Shown: positions 6,328 through 8,887 of the stretch, piece after piece
Layout: the number at the start of each line of letters is the position of its first letter
How positions within the stretch are numbered: position 1 is the stretch's first letter
Assembly (NCBI GenBank): GCA_002409375.1
Contig: DHNF01000135.1
Location: forward strand, 475 to 9,361
Length of the DNA: 8,887 nt
From: Ruminococcaceae bacterium UBA5423
GTDB lineage: Bacteria; Bacillota; Clostridia; Oscillospirales; Acutalibacteraceae
Direction of reading: 5' to 3'
Made by a program: the position numbers and the translations under genes
Notes under the pieces: generated by a model
Told to the model about the DNA's origin: nothing
Seen by the model: only the letters and a program-made list of their open reading frames with translations
Databases searched by the model: none

Positions 6328-7158
6328 ATGAGTATTATATATAAGTTTAATGATAATTCGCTTTTTTACCACCACAGTATTGATAATAACCCGTGCCCAG
6401 AGGATTTTAAAATGCATGCACATGAAATGTGCGAAGTGTTGTGTGTTATATCCGGAAACTGCCGGTATTTGGTAGAGGGAAGCGAATATATAATCGAGCC
6501 GGGCAGTATTATGCTGATGCGCCCGGGAGAAACGCATAAGCTGAAATTGATGGCCGACAGTCCATATGAAAGGATTGCAGTACATTTTACAACAGATGTC
6601 GTAAGCAAAATTGATTCGCAAGGCCGGCTGCTTGAGGCTTTTGTTAACCGTCCTCTCGGGCAGTACAACCTTTATCGGCGGTCCTCGTTTAGAAGCGCTT
6701 TTGTTTATGACTGTCTTAACGCAATGAAGACTGATTCAAACGAAAAGTATTTTGAAAGATTAGCCGTTACTTCCCATTTGTACCCGCTTCTTTACGAAAT
6801 AAGATCGACTTTTTATGCAATGTCAAAAGAAGCAAATACATATCAGGATATTTCCAGGGAAATAGTGGAATATGTTAATTGTAACTTGATGTCGGGTGAT
6901 TTGTCCTTGGAATTAATATCACAGCGATTTTTATTAAGCAAAAACCAGCTTAATCGATTATTTAAACAGGCGACAGGCACCACAGTTTGGCAATATGTGA
7001 TTATAAAACGCATGATGGAAGCAAGAAAAATGCTTCGTGCGGGTCGCCCTGCATCTGAGGTTTGCCTTGCTTGCGGGTTTAAGGACTATTCTGCATTTTA
7101 TCGGTTATATAAAAAACGGTTTAATACAATACCGCAAAACGACCATTTAAAGCTATAA
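6328..7158 (+). CDS. AraC-family transcriptional regulator with cupin sensor domain
   Basis: This 276-residue cytosolic regulator probably senses the substrate or an intermediate of the divergent uxu operon. Residues 25-90 form an AraC-type cupin (MHAHEMCEV at 29-37, EPGSIMLMRPGETHKL at 57-72). Residues 175-270 carry the AraC DNA-binding domain with two helix-turn-helix units, about 193-214 (LSLELISQRFLLSKNQLNRLF) and 240-264 (RPASEVCLACGFKDYSAFYRLY), ending in the family signature YKKRFNTIPQ. The ATG at 6328 is preferred because AGGGG lies 8 bases before it and the TTGCAT/TAGAAT promoter ends at 6307. The GTG at 6298, ten codons earlier, would precede the -10. It is divergent from the operon with 152 bases between the two starts. 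Activation of uxuA is inferred from placement and the poor -35. Confidence 0.9.
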   Translation: MSIIYKFNDNSLFYHHSIDNNPCPEDFKMHAHEMCEVLCVISGNCRYLVEGSEYIIEPGSIMLMRPGETHKLKLMADSPYERIAVHFTTDVVSKIDSQGRLLEAFVNRPLGQYNLYRRSSFRSAFVYDCLNAMKTDSNEKYFERLAVTSHLYPLLYEIRSTFYAMSKEANTYQDISREIVEYVNCNLMSGDLSLELISQRFLLSKNQLNRLFKQATGTTVWQYVIIKRMMEARKMLRAGRPASEVCLACGFKDYSAFYRLYKKRFNTIPQNDHLKL

Positions 7159-7199
7159 AAAAAGTTAATTGTACTGTGCAGCATACAATCAACTTTTTT
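7158..7199. terminator. Bidirectional rho-independent terminator between convergent genes
   Basis: Arms AAAAAAGTT (7158-7166) and AACTTTTTT (7191-7199), then ATTGTA (7168-7173) and TACAAT (7184-7189), pair around one A-C mismatch with a 10-base loop. The T-run after the stem on plus and the A-run before it (T-run on minus) let it end both the araC-type transcript, whose stop codon it touches, and the perR transcript, whose stop is 15 bases away. Confidence 0.8.
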
Positions 7200-7214
7200 G
7201 TTAATATATATTTT

Positions 7215-7625
7215 TTAGTTTTCACTGCAGTTTTCGCAGGTGCCCGTAAAGTAAATATCACACTTTTTTGGCTGGTACCCGGCAGGGCAAAGTCCTGACA
7301 AAATATCCTCCATAATATCAAAGTCATAAATCTCATCACATTTTAAACACAAAAAATGACCATGATTTTCAGTGTTAGCGTCAAAGTGTTGCTCACCGGC
7401 TCTAATATTTACAATTCTAACCAGTCCTGCCTCCACCAGCACATTAAGTGAATTATAAATTGTAGTACGCGAAAATACGGGATACTTGGCTGATAGTGCT
7501 TTATAAATGGTGTCGGCCGATGGGTGTACCGGATGAGTTAGGAGATAATGATAAACCTCGGCTCTTTGCTGAGTTGGTCTGACGCCATGGCTTGTAAGAA
7601 TGGATTTTATATCATGTTTTATCAA
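7215..7625 (-). CDS. perR: PerR-type peroxide-sensing Fur-family repressor
   Basis: This 136-residue Fur-family regulator is most likely PerR, a metal-dependent repressor of peroxide-defence genes inactivated by metal-catalysed histidine oxidation. The winged helix covers residues 1-80, with RPTQQR (16-21) and the recognition helix in FSRTTIYNSLNVL (51-63). Aligned on B. subtilis PerR, His34, Asp82, His88, His90 and Asp101 match the regulatory site His37, Asp85, His91, His93 and Asp104; Asp at the last position favours PerR over Fur. Cys93, Cys96, Cys130 and Cys133 form the structural zinc site. The start is TTG 7625, ten bases after AGGGG, giving the usual PerR N-terminus; no in-frame ATG fits. 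A consensus promoter and a PerR box stand upstream, so autoregulation is likely. It is convergent with the araC-type gene and functionally separate from the uxu operon. Confidence 0.88.
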   Translation of the reverse strand: MIKHDIKSILTSHGVRPTQQRAEVYHYLLTHPVHPSADTIYKALSAKYPVFSRTTIYNSLNVLVEAGLVRIVNIRAGEQHFDANTENHGHFLCLKCDEIYDFDIMEDILSGLCPAGYQPKKCDIYFTGTCENCSEN

Positions 7626-7661
7626 AAAAATCTAACCCCTAACATAAAAAATCTATCCCTT
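7624..7661 (-). promoter_or_regulatory. perR leader with duplicated ribosome-binding segment and 7-codon ORF
   Basis: Two near copies of an AGGG(A/G)-TAGA-T(6-7) segment, offset by 22 bases, lie just before perR (7660-7646 and 7640-7624). The first serves an ATG at 7645 that opens a seven-codon frame (MLGVRFF, stop TGA 7624-7622). The second gives the AGGGG for the perR TTG. The stop of the small frame overlaps the TTG start, so the peptide frame could tune perR translation, or it may be chance. Confidence 0.35.
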
Positions 7662-7676
7662 GTAATAAATAAAGTG

Positions 7677-7691
7677 TTATAATAGTTACAA
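7677..7691 (-). promoter_or_regulatory. PerR box over the perR transcription start
   Basis: TTGTAACTATTATAA matches the Bacillus PerR box TTATAATNATTATAA at 12 of 14 defined positions. It lies directly downstream of the -10 and covers the expected start point near 7686, the arrangement expected for autorepression by the encoded PerR. Confidence 0.75.
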
Positions 7692-7692
7692 A

Positions 7693-7721
7693 ATTATACC
7701 CCATACTATATCATGTGTCAA
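7693..7721 (-). promoter_or_regulatory. Consensus sigma-A promoter of perR
   Basis: On the minus strand TTGACA (7721-7716) and TATAAT (7698-7693) match the consensus perfectly with a 17-base spacer. Transcription should start near 7686, giving an untranslated leader of about 60 bases before the perR TTG start. Confidence 0.85.
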
Positions 7722-7820
7722 GGCTTTATGCTTTTGTTGCCTACCAATTACTGGGCAATATTTAAAATGCAGTTTTATAATAAAAATCTTGCAAATTAAA
7801 TTTTTATACAAAGCAAAAAC

Positions 7821-7860
7821 TTCTCAAAAAATTATCGAAATTCGTTATGTTTTTCGAGAA
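7821..7860. repeat. Nested 40-bp imperfect palindrome
   Basis: TTCTC-A-AAAAA (7821-7831) pairs with TTTTT-C-GAGAA (7850-7860) around one mismatch, and the loop holds a second small palindrome CGAA-A-TTCG (7836-7844). No T-run follows the stem, so it is not a standard terminator. Role unknown. Confidence 0.45.
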
Positions 7861-7916
7861 TAAGTGCTTTAAGTAAGGTTATACTATTGTCATTAAATTA
7901 GAAACAAATAAGATTG

Positions 7917-7962
7917 ATGCTTATCGTTAATCATTAAATACTTATTAATTAACAATAAGCAT
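7917..7962. repeat. 15-bp inverted repeat with 16-base spacer
   Basis: ATGCTTATCGTTAAT (7917-7931) and ATTAACAATAAGCAT (7948-7962) are inverted copies with one mismatch, which would be a G-U pair in a minus-strand transcript. No T-run follows on either strand. It lies about 107 bases upstream of the sugar-transferase promoter, where an operator is as likely as an RNA stem. Confidence 0.55.
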
Positions 7963-8068
7963 TTGAAAAAACGCCCAATAAACAATGCGGCAAAGGACGG
8001 TTTTTTGTAGAATTTACTTGTATTATTTAGCATTAGCACGAATTAGAAAAAGATTACAAAAATGAAAC

Positions 8069-8097
8069 TTGATTTTCGTAAATCTTAATAGTATAAT
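8069..8097 (+). promoter_or_regulatory. Sigma-A promoter of the sugar-transferase gene
   Basis: TTGATT (8069-8074) and TATAAT (8092-8097) are spaced by 17 bases. Transcription would begin near 8104, leaving a leader of about 70 bases that ends in the strong ribosome binding site GGAGAGGAG, seven bases before the ATG at 8173. Confidence 0.7.
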
Positions 8098-8172
8098 GCA
8101 ACTCGTACTTGGTGGGGAGAACAAATTTCCAGATTCCTTGATTTTTTTATTTGTTAGGAGAGGAGAAACCCT

Positions 8173-8856
8173 ATGCAGAAAGTACTCAGTATGAATACCT
8201 ACCGTGCCTCAACACTCGGATATAGGGCGTTTATAGTTTTCAAACGATTTTTCGATATTGCATTTTCCTTGTCAGCCACCGTCGTTTTGATGCCATTGTT
8301 TTTAATTGTATCAATATTGGTAGCGTTTGACACTAAATCATTTCCTATATTTGTGCAATATCGTATGGGACGCAACAATAAACCTTTTAAAATTTATAAA
8401 TTCAGGACTATGAATGCGTCGGCGCCGTCGGATGTGGCTACAAGAAAGCTTAAAAATTCTGATAAATATATTTCTCGGATAGGTAGGATTCTTCGCAGAC
8501 TTAGTATTGATGAGCTGCCACAACTTGTTAACATTTTCCTTGGTCAAATGAGTTTTGTTGGCCCTCGGCCTGTTGTTTTAACAGAAACTGATTTACTTCA
8601 ACTTAGGACACGCAATGGCGCATGCAGCGTTCGCCCTGGCTTGACCGGCGTTGCACAAACAAGCGGCCGTGACAAATTGACTGCTGTTGAGAAAGCTAAA
8701 ATGGATGCTTTTTATGCAAACAACATGTCTTTGTCATTGGACTTTCGGGTAATGATGCTTTCCATAGGTTATGTGCTGCGTTCCAGGGATATACTTGATG
8801 GACGCAACGATTCGGTTACACTTAAAAGTATTTTCAAAAAAGAACGTTCAGCTTAA
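8173..8856 (+). CDS. Polyprenyl-phosphate sugar-1-phosphate transferase (bacterial sugar transferase family)
   Basis: This 227-residue monotopic phosphoglycosyl transferase moves a sugar-1-phosphate from a nucleotide sugar to undecaprenyl phosphate at the inner face of the membrane. That is the first committed step of exopolysaccharide, capsule or glycoprotein glycan synthesis. Motifs in order are KRFFD (24-28), a re-entrant membrane helix at about 29-51 with helix-breaking Pro41, YKFRTM (75-80), the catalytic Asp113-Glu114 in LSIDELPQL, FVGPRP (128-133) and RPGLTGVAQ (154-162). It is the short form, without the multi-helix N-terminal domain of WbaP/WcaJ. ATG 8173 has the best ribosome binding site; Met7 is an alternative. 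Its donor sugar cannot be told. The stop is 31 bases from the window end and no terminator is visible there, so further glycan genes may follow. Confidence 0.92.
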   Translation: MQKVLSMNTYRASTLGYRAFIVFKRFFDIAFSLSATVVLMPLFLIVSILVAFDTKSFPIFVQYRMGRNNKPFKIYKFRTMNASAPSDVATRKLKNSDKYISRIGRILRRLSIDELPQLVNIFLGQMSFVGPRPVVLTETDLLQLRTRNGACSVRPGLTGVAQTSGRDKLTAVEKAKMDAFYANNMSLSLDFRVMMLSIGYVLRSRDILDGRNDSVTLKSIFKKERSA

Positions 8857-8887
8857 AAACAATGCTTATACTGTTTCTTGTTAAAAA

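Larger units (their letters stand above)
7722..8068. other. AT-rich gene-free spacer
   Basis: This stretch between the divergent perR and sugar-transferase promoters has no credible gene: the frames are short and lack ribosome binding sites. It is strongly AT-rich and holds two inverted repeats, listed separately, plus a weak TTGCC/GGCAA stem at about 7738-7759. I recognise no riboswitch, RNA gene or CRISPR repeat in it. Confidence 0.6.

Noticed and set aside
7969..8008. AAAAAACG ... CGGTTTTTT as a terminator or riboswitch
   Set aside because: The arms pair poorly around a long loop, no known aptamer core was recognised, and it lies upstream of the mapped-by-eye promoter of the next gene.
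8062..8088. Eight-codon ATG frame just inside the sugar-transferase promoter
   Set aside because: It lies upstream of the expected transcription start and has no ribosome binding site.

Overview
The window looks like a chromosomal segment of a low-to-moderate-GC Firmicute, probably an anaerobic Clostridia member of the Oscillospirales/Ruminococcaceae kind. Grounds are strong AGGAGG-type ribosome binding sites, sigma-A promoters of TTGACA-N17-TATAAT type, an SDR-type mannonate oxidoreductase beside UxuA as in Bacillus-type hexuronate loci, a PerR-type Fur protein with a PerR box, and palindromic intergenic repeats starting TGTAGGG. The taxon is inferred from style, not from a marker gene.

Layout. 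Positions 1-261 hold no gene but a cluster of short hairpin repeats. Positions 262-6175 hold six minus-strand genes with gaps of at most 38 bases, so almost certainly one operon. In order of transcription they are mannonate dehydratase (uxuA), an SDR mannonate oxidoreductase/fructuronate reductase (uxuB type), two TIM-barrel sugar isomerase/epimerase-like proteins, and two paralogous Gfo/Idh/MocA oxidoreductases. Positions 6176-6327 are a divergent control region. An AraC-family cupin regulator (6328-7158, plus) faces away from the operon and is probably its sensor. A bidirectional terminator separates it from a convergent perR-like gene (7215-7625, minus) that has a consensus promoter and a PerR box over its own start site. 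A 480-base AT-rich spacer with two sizeable inverted repeats precedes a plus-strand polyprenyl-phosphate sugar-phosphate transferase (8173-8856), which may open an exopolysaccharide or glycan cluster beyond the window.

How it may work together. UxuA and the SDR interconvert fructuronate, mannonate and 2-keto-3-deoxygluconate, the lower part of glucuronate breakdown. The other four genes are not part of the textbook uxu pathway. Gfo/Idh/MocA dehydrogenases paired with metal-dependent TIM-barrel proteins are known elsewhere to oxidise a sugar ring at C3 and then cleave or epimerise the keto-sugar. The operon may therefore release or remodel unusual uronic acids or glucuronides before feeding them to UxuA. 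This is an inference: no transporter, glycosidase, uronate isomerase, KDG kinase or KDPG aldolase lies in the window.

The most concrete surprise is that uxuA has no ATG, GTG or TTG start at its true N-terminus. Homology and a perfectly spaced ribosome binding site point to an ATT start at 6175. Two other genes (the 277-residue TIM-barrel protein and perR) start with TTG.
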